This document shows positions 8,075-15,974 of a stretch of 64,000 nt of DNA, piece by piece (the first letter of the stretch is position 1; the number at the start of each line of letters is the position of its first letter). The DNA is taken from NCBI GenBank assembly GCA_910587835.1, contig CAJUNQ010000094.1:1-64000 (forward strand), written 5' to 3'. The position numbers and the translations under genes were made by a program. The DNA comes from an uncultured Oscillospiraceae bacterium (GTDB lineage Bacteria > Bacillota > Clostridia > Oscillospirales > Acutalibacteraceae). Under the pieces are notes generated by a model. It was not told the DNA's origin and ran no database searches. It saw nothing but the letters and a program-made list of their open reading frames with translations.

Positions 8075-9334
8075 ATGTTTGAAAATGAACAGGCGCAGGA
8101 GCGCGCCCTGCTGGTGGCGCTGGATACCGGAGAGTATGATGCTGAGACTTCTCTGGCGGAGTTGGGAGAGCTCACCGAAAGCGCTGGTGCGGAGCCGGCC
8201 TTTTTCCTGACCCAGAAGCGGCCTGTGCCAGAGTCAGCCACCTGCGTTGGCTCGGGCATGGCTGCGGAGGCGGCGGAGCTGATTCAGCGGGAGGGATTGG
8301 ACCTCTGCATTTTTGACCGGGAGCTGACGCCGACCCAAATCCGTAACCTGGAAGAACTGTTTGGAGTTCGGGTCATTGACAGGACGATGCTGATTCTGGA
8401 TATTTTTGCCCAGCGGGCCAGAAGCCGGGAGGGCAAGCTGCAGGTAGAGCTTGCCCAGCTGCGCTACCTGCTTCCCCGGCTCTCCGGCAGGGGTACCGCC
8501 CTCTCCCGGCTGGGAGGAGGAATTGGCACCCGGGGCCCTGGCGAGACCAAGCTGGAAACAGACCGCCGCCATATCCGCCGCCGCATTGGCAGTCTAAAGG
8601 AGCAGCTGGCGGAGTCAGAGGCTGCCCGGGCTGTCACACAAAAGCGCAGAAAGAAAAATGGTGTTGTCACTGTAGCACTAGTGGGTTACACCAACGCAGG
8701 TAAGAGTACCCTGATGAACCGCCTGACCCAGGCCGGTGTACTGGCTGAGGACAAGCTGTTTGCAACCCTGGACCCTACGGCTCGGGCTATGCGGCTTCCA
8801 GGGGGAAAAAATGTGATGTTGATTGATACGGTAGGCCTGATCCGCCGCCTGCCCCACCATCTGGTGGAGGCTTTCAAGTCCACCTTGGAGCAGGCGGCGG
8901 CAGCGGATATTTTGCTGAATATCTGCGACGCATCCAGCCCGGAGTGCGGAGAGCACCTGAAGGTGACAGAGGAGTTGCTGCAAAGCCTGGGGGCTGGGGA
9001 CAGTCCGGTCATTCCGGTGCTGAACAAATGGGATGCGGTCGTTGACCGGGAACTGGCGCCCCGTATGCCTGGGGCTGTGCCAGTCAGCGCATTGAATGGA
9101 GAGGGCATTGACCGGCTGTTGCAGGCTGTTGAGGAGAATCTGCCGGAAAAGACTTTTGACGTGCAGTTGCTGCTTCCCTTTGCGAAAAGCGGTCTGGCGG
9201 CAAAGCTACGGGAGGAGGGCGCGGTGCTTCACGAGGAATATGTACCTGAGGGCCTGCGGCTGACAGCCCGGGTGGACCAGCGTCTGTATGGCCCGGTAAG
9301 CGCCTATGACATGAACCAGACAGAGGAGGAGTAA
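8075..9334 (+). CDS. hflX: GTPase HflX
   Basis: 419 residues, normal for the family. The N-terminal HflX domain (1-~195) contains LSGRGTALSRLGGGIGTRGP, a family hallmark. The G domain follows with G1 GYTNAGKST (204-212), the DTVGLIRRLP G3 region and NKWD as G4. HflX is a ribosome-associated GTPase that splits or rescues stalled 70S ribosomes, notably under heat or antibiotic stress. AAGGAGGG seven bases before the ATG fixes the start. The next gene begins four bases after the stop, with its ribosome site inside hflX, so they are co-transcribed. Confidence 0.97.
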   Translation: MFENEQAQERALLVALDTGEYDAETSLAELGELTESAGAEPAFFLTQKRPVPESATCVGSGMAAEAAELIQREGLDLCIFDRELTPTQIRNLEELFGVRVIDRTMLILDIFAQRARSREGKLQVELAQLRYLLPRLSGRGTALSRLGGGIGTRGPGETKLETDRRHIRRRIGSLKEQLAESEAARAVTQKRRKKNGVVTVALVGYTNAGKSTLMNRLTQAGVLAEDKLFATLDPTARAMRLPGGKNVMLIDTVGLIRRLPHHLVEAFKSTLEQAAAADILLNICDASSPECGEHLKVTEELLQSLGAGDSPVIPVLNKWDAVVDRELAPRMPGAVPVSALNGEGIDRLLQAVEENLPEKTFDVQLLLPFAKSGLAAKLREEGAVLHEEYVPEGLRLTARVDQRLYGPVSAYDMNQTEEE

Positions 9335-9338
9335 CCCC

Positions 9339-9911
9339 ATGTTCTATCATGCAAGCCCTGCCCACTGTATTGAGGTGCTGAAGCCGCAGGTTTCCAACCA
9401 CGGCAGACCGTTGGTATATCTGTCAAAAAAGCGTGAGAATGCGCTGGTGTATCTATCCAACGCTGTAGAGAAGTACTGCCGGGAAACCGGTTTTTCCCAT
9501 GCTGGCCCATGGCAGAAATGGGCCAGCTATGGCTTTTATGAGGGAAAGCTGCGCTTGGATGAATACTATCCCAACGCAATATGGGACACCTATAAGGGTG
9601 TTTCCGGTTATATTTATGCCGCAGAGGAGGTGCCCGGCGGAGAGGAGCAGGAGGACATCCCGGATGCCGTCATCACCAGCCAGCCAGTGCCGGTGCTAGG
9701 CTGCGAGTATGTGCCGGATGCTTATGAGGCGATTCTTGAGGCAGAGGAGGCCGGGCTGCTACTGATTCGCCGTTACGGGGAGCTGCCGGAGGCAATGCTT
9801 GCCTGGATAGACAGCAGTATCAAGCAGGAGTATGCGGAAGCCGAGGACATCCCCACATATAGGCATTTTTTGAAGGGCAAGTTTCCTGAAATTATTGCGG
9901 GGCTGGGATAA
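9339..9911 (+). CDS. Conserved hypothetical protein, function unknown
   Basis: 190 residues, soluble, no signal peptide or helix long enough to cross a membrane. It begins FYHASPAHCIEVLKPQ and continues LVYLSKKRENALVYLS; the Tyr-His-Ala-Ser start followed by a strand is reminiscent of ADP-ribosyltransferase-like folds, but no catalytic triad can be shown. Two tyrosine-rich stretches (ASYGFYEGKLRLDEYYP and GVSGYIYAAEEV) suggest a conserved core. I do not recognise a named family. The ATG lies four bases after hflX and uses GGAGGAG in its end. Gene reality is supported by ribosome site, coupling and codon pattern. Confidence 0.8.
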   Translation: MFYHASPAHCIEVLKPQVSNHGRPLVYLSKKRENALVYLSNAVEKYCRETGFSHAGPWQKWASYGFYEGKLRLDEYYPNAIWDTYKGVSGYIYAAEEVPGGEEQEDIPDAVITSQPVPVLGCEYVPDAYEAILEAEEAGLLLIRRYGELPEAMLAWIDSSIKQEYAEAEDIPTYRHFLKGKFPEIIAGLG

Positions 9912-9930
9912 ATGTATGTCAAATGGCATA

Positions 9931-9950
9931 AAATGAATAATTATACATTT
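9931..9950. promoter_or_regulatory. ArgR operator (ARG box) before argG
   Basis: AAATGAATAA and TTATACATTT form a 20-bp palindrome with one mismatched pair. The core TGAATAATTATACA differs from the ArgR/AhrC consensus TGAATWWWWATTCA at one base. It lies six bases before the argG -35 hexamer. An ArgR gene is at 37903 in this window. Confidence 0.75.
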
Positions 9951-9955
9951 TGCTC

Positions 9956-9983
9956 TTGATTTTTGCCAAAACAGGTGTATAAT
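9956..9983 (+). promoter_or_regulatory. Promoter for argG
   Basis: TTGATT (9956-9961), 16-base spacer, TATAAT (9978-9983). Start expected near 9990, about 30 bases before the chosen ATG. The ARG box sits immediately upstream. Confidence 0.7.
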
Positions 9984-10020
9984 ATAAGTCAGAAACCAAA
10001 TGGGAAAGGACTATAGAATT

Positions 10021-11247
10021 ATGGCTAAGGAAATTAAAAAGGTTGTGTTGGCATACTCAGGCGGACTGGACACCTCCATTATTATTCCGTGGCTCAAGGA
10101 GAACTACAACAACTGTGAGGTCATTGCGGTGTCTGGCGATGTAGGCCAGGGCACGGAGTTGGACGGGTTGGAGGAGAAGGCCAAGAAGACTGGCGCCAGC
10201 AAGCTCTATGTGCTGGACCTGAAGGAAGAATTTGTTCAGGATTATGTCTATCCAACGCTGAAGGCCGGGGCAGTCTACGAAAACAAGTATCTGCTGGGCA
10301 CCTCCTTTGCCCGGCCCATTATTGCCAAGGGTATTGTGGAGATTGCCAAGCAGGAGGGCGCTGACGCTATCTGCCACGGCTGCACCGGCAAGGGCAACGA
10401 CCAGGCCCGCTTTGAGCTGGCTATCAAGGCATACGCCCCTGACATGACCATTATCGCCCCTTGGCGCATCTGGGACATTAAGTCCCGGGAGGAGGAGATT
10501 GAGTACGCTGAGGCCCATAACATTCCTCTGAAGATCAACCGGGAGACCAACTACTCCAAGGACAAGAATCTGTGGCATCTGTCCCACGAGGGGCTGGACC
10601 TGGAAGACCCCTCCAATGAGCCCCAGTACAACAAGCCTGGTTTTCTGGAGCTGGGCGTTTCGCCAGAGCAGGCCCCGGACCAGCCCACCTATATCACGTT
10701 GCACTTTGAGAAGGGTGTGCCTACCCAGCTTAACGGCGAGACCCTGAACGGCACACAGATGGTGGAGAAGCTCAACGGACTGGGTGGCAAAAACGGCATT
10801 GGTCTGGCAGACATCATTGAGAACCGCCTGGTGGGCATGAAGTCCCGGGGCGTGTATGAGACCCCCGGCGGCACCATTCTCTACCACGCCCACAACAAGC
10901 TGGAGGAGCTTTGCCTGGACAAGGAGACCTATCACTACAAGCAGCAGATTGCCTTGAAATTCGCTGACCTGGTGTATAACGGCCAGTGGTACACCCCTCT
11001 GCGGCAGGCTCTCTCCGCATTTGTGGACTCTACCCAGGAGACTGTCACCGGAGACGTAAAGCTGAAGCTGTACAAGGGCAATATAATTGATGCTGGGGTG
11101 GCCGCGCCTTATTCTTTGTATGATGAGGACATTGCCACCTTTGACGAGGACGAGGTTTACAATCAGGCTGATTCGGCTGGGTTCATCAATCTGTTCGGGC
11201 TGCCCATCAAGGTTCAAGCCAAGAAGGGTCTGACCTATGACAAATAA
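10021..11247 (+). CDS. argG: Argininosuccinate synthase
   Basis: 408 residues. It joins citrulline and aspartate with ATP to argininosuccinate, the seventh step to arginine. The N-terminal PP-loop motif AYSGGLDTS binds ATP; ICHGCTGKGNDQ and ETNYSKDKNLWHLSHEG are family blocks. Start placed at ATG 10021 because GGGAAAGGA (10002-10010) fits as its ribosome site; the longer frame from 10000 would put that site inside the coding region. First gene of the arginine cluster, with its own promoter and ARG box. No direct overlap with the next gene, which follows after 183 bases. Confidence 0.97.
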   Translation: MAKEIKKVVLAYSGGLDTSIIIPWLKENYNNCEVIAVSGDVGQGTELDGLEEKAKKTGASKLYVLDLKEEFVQDYVYPTLKAGAVYENKYLLGTSFARPIIAKGIVEIAKQEGADAICHGCTGKGNDQARFELAIKAYAPDMTIIAPWRIWDIKSREEEIEYAEAHNIPLKINRETNYSKDKNLWHLSHEGLDLEDPSNEPQYNKPGFLELGVSPEQAPDQPTYITLHFEKGVPTQLNGETLNGTQMVEKLNGLGGKNGIGLADIIENRLVGMKSRGVYETPGGTILYHAHNKLEELCLDKETYHYKQQIALKFADLVYNGQWYTPLRQALSAFVDSTQETVTGDVKLKLYKGNIIDAGVAAPYSLYDEDIATFDEDEVYNQADSAGFINLFGLPIKVQAKKGLTYDK

Positions 11248-11278
11248 GTCAGACCAGATTGTCCATCGAGCGATTGCG

Positions 11279-11302
11279 TGAGAGGGGCGTCTAACCCTCT
11301 CA
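11279..11302 (+). other. Hairpin in the argG-Nudix gap
   Basis: TGAGAGGG (11279-11286) and CCCTCTCA (11295-11302) pair perfectly. The following AAAATTTAG is not a proper U tract, so this is a weak terminator or a processing/stability element. The gap 11248-11430 also has a 12-bp AT palindrome, AAATATATATTT, at 11393-11404; no convincing promoter is visible. Confidence 0.5.
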
Positions 11303-11430
11303 AAATTTAGAAAGCTTCCTCAACAGTTTCATGAAATCAATGCGGGAATGGTGTATCTTTGCTGAAATACAGGGAACCGTGAATAACTGAACAAATATAT
11401 ATTTATGAAATTGCAAAAACAGGAGTTGCC

Positions 11431-11979
11431 ATGGAGCTTATCGATATTTACGACCAAAACGGCGTACCCACCGGCGCTGTACGGGATAAGGAAACGCCCC
11501 TGGCCCCGGACGAATACCGCATGGCAGTGGGAATGTGGATTGTGGACGCAGACGGCAGGATATTCCTCACCCGCCGCAGTATGGAAAAGAAATACGCGCC
11601 GGGAAAGTGGGAGAATCCAGCCGGTCATGTACAGGCAGGGGAGTCCCCTGTTCACGCAGTGATACGGGAGCTGCATGAGGAGACTGGCCTTACTGTTGCC
11701 GAGGCGCAAATTACCCTTTTGGGCTGCTCATGCAGCTGGCCCTATCTGGGGCGGGATTTCGGCGTACATATGAACGTGGACCTGAGCCAGGTGCGGTTTC
11801 AGAAAGGGGAGACCTGTGACGCGAAATGGGTCAGCTTCGCTGAATTCGCCGCTATGGCAAAGGCAGGGGAATTTGCTCCCTCTTTAACCAGCCATATGAG
11901 GGATTACCGGGAGGCTTTTCTGAAATTCACAGGACACCCCGGGAGTAAAGCACTTGATTTTTTGGAGGCAGACAGATGA
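11431..11979 (+). CDS. Nudix hydrolase, isopentenyl-diphosphate isomerase-like subgroup
   Basis: 182 residues. Nudix box GHVQAGESPVHAVIRELHEETGL obeys G-x5-E-x7-REL-x-EE-x-GL. The start ELIDIYDQNGVPTGAVRDKE resembles the Nudix proteins with an IPP-isomerase-like N-terminus (YfcD type) rather than MutT. AGGAG five bases before the ATG. The last four bases overlap argH (ATGA), so it is translated with argH. Why a Nudix enzyme is coupled to arginine synthesis is unclear; it could be simple hitch-hiking. Substrate unknown. Confidence 0.9.
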   Translation: MELIDIYDQNGVPTGAVRDKETPLAPDEYRMAVGMWIVDADGRIFLTRRSMEKKYAPGKWENPAGHVQAGESPVHAVIRELHEETGLTVAEAQITLLGCSCSWPYLGRDFGVHMNVDLSQVRFQKGETCDAKWVSFAEFAAMAKAGEFAPSLTSHMRDYREAFLKFTGHPGSKALDFLEADR

Positions 11980-13376
11980 AATTATGGAAAGGCCGCTTTC
12001 AAAAGGAGGCTGACCCCAGGACCAATGACTTCAACTCAAGCATTGCCTTTGACAGCCGTATGTACAGGCAGGACATTGAGGGCAGTATTGCCCACGCCAC
12101 CATGCTGGGCAGGCAGGGCATCATTGGCGAGAACGAGAGTATGAAGATTTGCGTGGAGCTGGGGAAGATTCGGGATGACCTGGATGCCGGTGTGCTGGCC
12201 ATCGACCCGGACGCAGAGGACATCCATACCTTTGTGGAGCAGGAGCTCACGGCCCGGCTGGGAGACGCAGGCAAGCGTCTGCATACCGGTCGCAGCCGCA
12301 ACGACCAGGTGGCTTTGGATATTCGCCTGACCCTTCGGGAGGACTGCGCAGGGCTGAAAGCCCAGTTAAAGGAATTGATTTCGGTTTTGTGTAAAGAGGC
12401 GAAGCTTTACAGTGATGCCGTCATGCCGGGCTATACCCACATGCAGAGAGCCCAGCCTGTCACCTTTGGGCACCATCTGATGGCCTATGCGGAGATGCTG
12501 CTGCGGGATGTCTCCCGTCTTGACGATGCCATAAGGCGGATGAATTACTCTCCCTTGGGCAGCGGCGCTTTGGCGGGGACCACCTATCCTTTGGACCGGG
12601 AAATGACCGCAAAGCTGCTTGGCTTTACAGCTCCTGCACAAAACAGCCTTGATGCAGTTGCAGACCGGGACTTCTGCGCAGAGATTGTTTTTGCGGTGTC
12701 GCTGTGCATGGCACATCTTTCCCGGCTCTGCGAGGAGCTGGTGCTCTGGTGCTCCTGGGAGTTCCGCTTTATTGAGTTGGACGACGCCTACTGTACAGGC
12801 TCCAGTATTATGCCACAAAAGAAGAATCCGGACCTGGCTGAGCTGATTCGCGGAAAGTCAGGCAGGGTGTTCGGCGATTTGATAGGATTGCTTACCATGA
12901 TGAAAGGGCTTCCCCTTGCCTATAACAAGGACATGCAGGAGGACAAGGAGGCAGTATTCGATGCGGTGGATACCTTGAAGCTGTGTCTTACGCCTTTGAT
13001 TCCCATGCTGGATACCATGAAGGTACGAAAGGATCATATGCGGGCAGCGGCAGCAGGCGGCTTTATCAATGCGACAGACTGCGCGGACTACCTGGTATCC
13101 GTAAAGGGGCTCCCCTTTAGAGATGCCTATAAAATAACCGGCGAACTGGTGGCATTGTGTATCGAACAGAAGCTAACCCTGGAAACATTGCCGCTACAGC
13201 AGTACCAAGCGGTGTGTCCGGACTTTGACGAGGGAGTCTATGAAGCGATTTCCCTTGACAAGTGTGTCAGTGACAGAAAGGTTCTGGGAGGGCCTGCGCC
13301 GGAGAATGTGCGGGCTCAAGCCAAACGGGTGTTAGAGCTGGTAGAAGAAATGGATAAGCGAACGGGTGATTGCTGA
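11976..13376 (+). CDS. argH: Argininosuccinate lyase
   Basis: 466 residues. Splits argininosuccinate into arginine and fumarate, the final arginine step. The fumarase-superfamily signature GSSIMPQKKNPD is present, as is HTGRSRNDQVALD with the substrate-binding residues and GYTHMQRAQPVTFGHH with the active-site His. Starts within the end of the Nudix gene (ATGA overlap). It is followed by a gap of 165 bases containing a strong hairpin before argJ. Confidence 0.98.
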   Translation: MKLWKGRFQKEADPRTNDFNSSIAFDSRMYRQDIEGSIAHATMLGRQGIIGENESMKICVELGKIRDDLDAGVLAIDPDAEDIHTFVEQELTARLGDAGKRLHTGRSRNDQVALDIRLTLREDCAGLKAQLKELISVLCKEAKLYSDAVMPGYTHMQRAQPVTFGHHLMAYAEMLLRDVSRLDDAIRRMNYSPLGSGALAGTTYPLDREMTAKLLGFTAPAQNSLDAVADRDFCAEIVFAVSLCMAHLSRLCEELVLWCSWEFRFIELDDAYCTGSSIMPQKKNPDLAELIRGKSGRVFGDLIGLLTMMKGLPLAYNKDMQEDKEAVFDAVDTLKLCLTPLIPMLDTMKVRKDHMRAAAAGGFINATDCADYLVSVKGLPFRDAYKITGELVALCIEQKLTLETLPLQQYQAVCPDFDEGVYEAISLDKCVSDRKVLGGPAPENVRAQAKRVLELVEEMDKRTGDC

Positions 13377-13390
13377 ACTGATTTGGCAAG

Positions 13391-13429
13391 CACCGTCTCT
13401 GTAAAGCATATTTGTTTACAGAGCCGGTG
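13391..13429 (+). other. Strong hairpin between argH and argJ
   Basis: CACCG-t-CTCTGTAAA pairs with TTTACAGAG-c-CGGTG around an 8-9 base loop, 14 pairs with one mismatch. No U tract follows, so it is not a standard terminator; it may protect an mRNA end or act as an attenuator. No convincing promoter is visible in the gap 13377-13541. Confidence 0.55.
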
Positions 13430-13541
13430 TGAAATTCTAAAGCCGTACATATATTGTCATTTCCAATACAGATACTTTCTTTTCCAGTGTTCGATCGGAG
13501 ATTTATATGCTGTACCATAAAAATTTACAGGGGTAATCAAC

Positions 13542-14759
13542 ATGAAATTTATTGATGGCGGCGTTACCGCTGCCCATGGCTTTTCTGCCAGCGGCATCCA
13601 CTGTGGCATCCGGAAAAATCGCTCCAAGCTGGACCTGGCTTTGATCGTCAGTGAGCGGGAGTGCGCCGCAGCCGGTGTATATACGCAGAATGTGGTAAAG
13701 GGCGCGCCGGTGACAGTCACTCAAAAGAATATCGCGGATGGCAGGGCTTGGGCGGTGATCTGCAACTCTGGCATTGCCAATACTTGTGCGCCGGACGGCA
13801 TGGAGACAGCAGAGGAGATGTGCCGTATTGCCGCTGAGACCTTGGAGCTGCGTCCAACTGATATTGTCGTGGCCTCTACGGGCGTGATTGGACCCTCTCT
13901 GCCTATTGAAAATATTCGTGCTGCAGCCCCGCAATTAAAGGCGGCGCTCAGCCCGGAGGGCTCTCCCGCAGCGGCAACCGCGATTATGACCACTGACACG
14001 ATTGCCAAGGAGGCGGCAGTCTGCTGTACGATTGGGGGCAGAGAGGTCCGCGTCGGCGGCATTTCCAAGGGCAGTGGGATGATTCATCCCAACATGGCAA
14101 CCATGCTTTGCTTTATTACCAGCGACTGTGCCATTGCCCCGGACATGCTGCAAAAAGCAGTAAAGGCCGCCGCAGACGCTACCTTTAATATGATCAGCGT
14201 AGATGGCGATACCTCTACCAATGACACCTTTGTGGTACTCTCCAACGGTGCGGCGGGCAACCAGGAGATTACTGGAGAAGGCGAAGACTATGCGCAGTTT
14301 GTGGAGGCCCTGACTGCTGTCAGCAGAAAGCTTGCCATGCTGATGGCCAAGGACGGCGAGGGGGCCAGCAAGCTTTTGACCGTCCGTGTGGAGAATGCCG
14401 CCAGCCTGGACGCTGCCCGAGTGATTGCCCGGAGCGTGAGCTGTTCCAGCCTGTTCAAGTCGGCCATGTTTGGAAATGATGCCAATGCCGGAGCCCGTGG
14501 GCTGTGCGCCGCTGGGTATTCTGGGGCGCAGTTTGACCCGGAGAAGGTCGACTTGGCTTTTCAGTCAGCCAAAGGTCGGGTAGACATTGTAAAGGCGGGC
14601 GCTTTCCTGGACTTCTCTGAGGAACTGGCGCTGGTAATTTTGAAGGAACCTGAGATTGAGACGGTCCTTAACCTGCACATGGGCAATGCTTCCGCGGAGG
14701 CATATGGCTGTGACCTGACCTATGATTATGTGAAAATCAATGCGGACTACCGTACCTGA
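13542..14759 (+). CDS. argJ: Bifunctional glutamate N-acetyltransferase / ornithine acetyltransferase
   Basis: 405 residues. ArgJ moves the acetyl group from N-acetylornithine to glutamate, closing the cyclic arginine pathway; bifunctional forms also use acetyl-CoA. The self-cleavage site is visible in GSGMIHPNMATML, with Thr187 as new N-terminal nucleophile of the beta chain. AGGGG about nine bases before the ATG. It is followed by a small membrane protein and then argB. Whether this copy is mono- or bifunctional cannot be told from sequence; no argA is in view. Confidence 0.96.
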   Translation: MKFIDGGVTAAHGFSASGIHCGIRKNRSKLDLALIVSERECAAAGVYTQNVVKGAPVTVTQKNIADGRAWAVICNSGIANTCAPDGMETAEEMCRIAAETLELRPTDIVVASTGVIGPSLPIENIRAAAPQLKAALSPEGSPAAATAIMTTDTIAKEAAVCCTIGGREVRVGGISKGSGMIHPNMATMLCFITSDCAIAPDMLQKAVKAAADATFNMISVDGDTSTNDTFVVLSNGAAGNQEITGEGEDYAQFVEALTAVSRKLAMLMAKDGEGASKLLTVRVENAASLDAARVIARSVSCSSLFKSAMFGNDANAGARGLCAAGYSGAQFDPEKVDLAFQSAKGRVDIVKAGAFLDFSEELALVILKEPEIETVLNLHMGNASAEAYGCDLTYDYVKINADYRT

Positions 14760-14769
14760 TGGAGGAGCT

Positions 14770-15081
14770 ATGAGCAAAAAGCCTCTGGGTATACAGAGCC
14801 TGTGGGAACTGGCGGCAGCAGTCATGGCCGTGTTGCTTTATCTGGACTTTCTGGTTATTGCCCTGTTGGGCGCAGCGGCTATAGGCGTACTGTTTCTTGA
14901 CCCAGTACCGGCAGTTTTTACAGGGCTCCTTCTGCTGCTGGGCATCCTCTGTCATCTGATGACCCGGCGTCGGACAGGAAAGCTGTGGCGCAGGCTGCTG
15001 CTGGGTGGTATTGCCGCTGACTTTCTGGTAGTGGCATTTTATGTTCTGACTGCAGTAGTCATGGTGATGGCCTGGCAGTGA
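14770..15081 (+). CDS. Small membrane protein within the arg operon, unknown
   Basis: 103 residues. Three hydrophobic stretches at about 11-35, 38-60 and 75-100, with a short Arg/Lys loop (TRRRTGKLWRR) in between that would lie in the cytoplasm. No family recognised. Start placed at ATG 14770 because GGAGGAG precedes it by a few bases; the longer frame from 14740 overlaps argJ needlessly. Sits 10 bases after argJ and 27 before argB, so it is part of the operon. A transport or accessory role for arginine intermediates is only a guess. Confidence 0.75.
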   Translation: MSKKPLGIQSLWELAAAVMAVLLYLDFLVIALLGAAAIGVLFLDPVPAVFTGLLLLLGILCHLMTRRRTGKLWRRLLLGGIAADFLVVAFYVLTAVVMVMAWQ

Positions 15082-15108
15082 CCAGCCGGCGGGAAAGGAG
15101 AAAAGCAT

Positions 15109-15960
15109 ATGCAGGTATCAAACAGCGAGCGGGCCAATATTCTGGTGCAGGCCCTGCCTTATATCAAAAAGTATGCGGGAGTGACCGTAGTCGTAAAATA
15201 TGGCGGTAACGCCATGCTGAATGAGGAGCTGAAGTCTGCCGTGATGAGCGACATTGTGCTCATGCAGCTTGTGGGCATCAATGTGGTGCTGGTTCACGGC
15301 GGCGGGCCGGAGATCAACGCCATGCTGGCAAAGATCGGTAAGGAGAGCAAGTTTGTGGGCGGTCTGCGCTACACAGACCAGGAGACCATTGAGATCGTCC
15401 AGCAGGTGCTGGCGGGGAAGGTCAACAAGGACCTGGTACAGCTGCTGGAGAGTGCCGGCGGCAAAGCTATTGGCCTGTGCGGCCTGGATGGCTCTCTGTT
15501 GAAGGCGGACCGGATGGAGGCAGACCTGGGCTTTGTGGGGGAGATTCGGGAGGTCAACGCCGACATTCTCCACAATGCAGCCAAGAATGGGTATGTTCCC
15601 ATTGTCTCTACCGTGGCGGCAGGGTATCATGGGGAGGTCTACAACATCAATGCCGATGTGGCAGCAGCCCGTATTGCCGCTGAGCTGGGAGCCATGAAGC
15701 TTATTCTTATGACAGATGTACGGGGTCTGCTGCGGGATAAAGAGGACGAGAGCACGATTATCCCGGTAGTAAATGTCAGCGATGTCCGTCGTTTGAAGAA
15801 GGAGGGCGTCATCAGCGGAGGGATGATCCCCAAAATCGACTGCTGTGTAGACGCAGTGCGCCGGGGCGTGGGCCGGGCTCACATTATTGACGGCCGGATT
15901 GCCCATTCGATTCTGGTGGAGCTGTTCACTGACGAGGGTATTGGCACCATGTTTTATTGA
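15109..15960 (+). CDS. argB: N-acetylglutamate kinase
   Basis: 283 residues. Phosphorylates N-acetylglutamate, the second step of the pathway. The amino-acid-kinase fold is plain: VVVKYGGNAM near the start, NVVLVHGGGPEIN for the phosphate-binding glycine loop, and ILMTDVRGLL and GGMIPKIDCC in the second half. The enzyme lacks the extra N-terminal helix typical of arginine-inhibited forms, at least as far as one can see from the first 15 residues. GGGAAAGGAG before the ATG. The following argD frame overlaps its end, but the likely argD start is 15 bases downstream. Confidence 0.97.
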   Translation: MQVSNSERANILVQALPYIKKYAGVTVVVKYGGNAMLNEELKSAVMSDIVLMQLVGINVVLVHGGGPEINAMLAKIGKESKFVGGLRYTDQETIEIVQQVLAGKVNKDLVQLLESAGGKAIGLCGLDGSLLKADRMEADLGFVGEIREVNADILHNAAKNGYVPIVSTVAAGYHGEVYNINADVAAARIAAELGAMKLILMTDVRGLLRDKEDESTIIPVVNVSDVRRLKKEGVISGGMIPKIDCCVDAVRRGVGRAHIIDGRIAHSILVELFTDEGIGTMFY

Positions 15961-15974
15961 TGGGGGGAATCAAT

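Noticed and set aside
13511..13529. TGTA-n11-TACA dyad before argJ as a second ARG box
   Set aside because: Only the AT-rich centre resembles the ArgR consensus; the TGAAT/ATTCA arms are missing.
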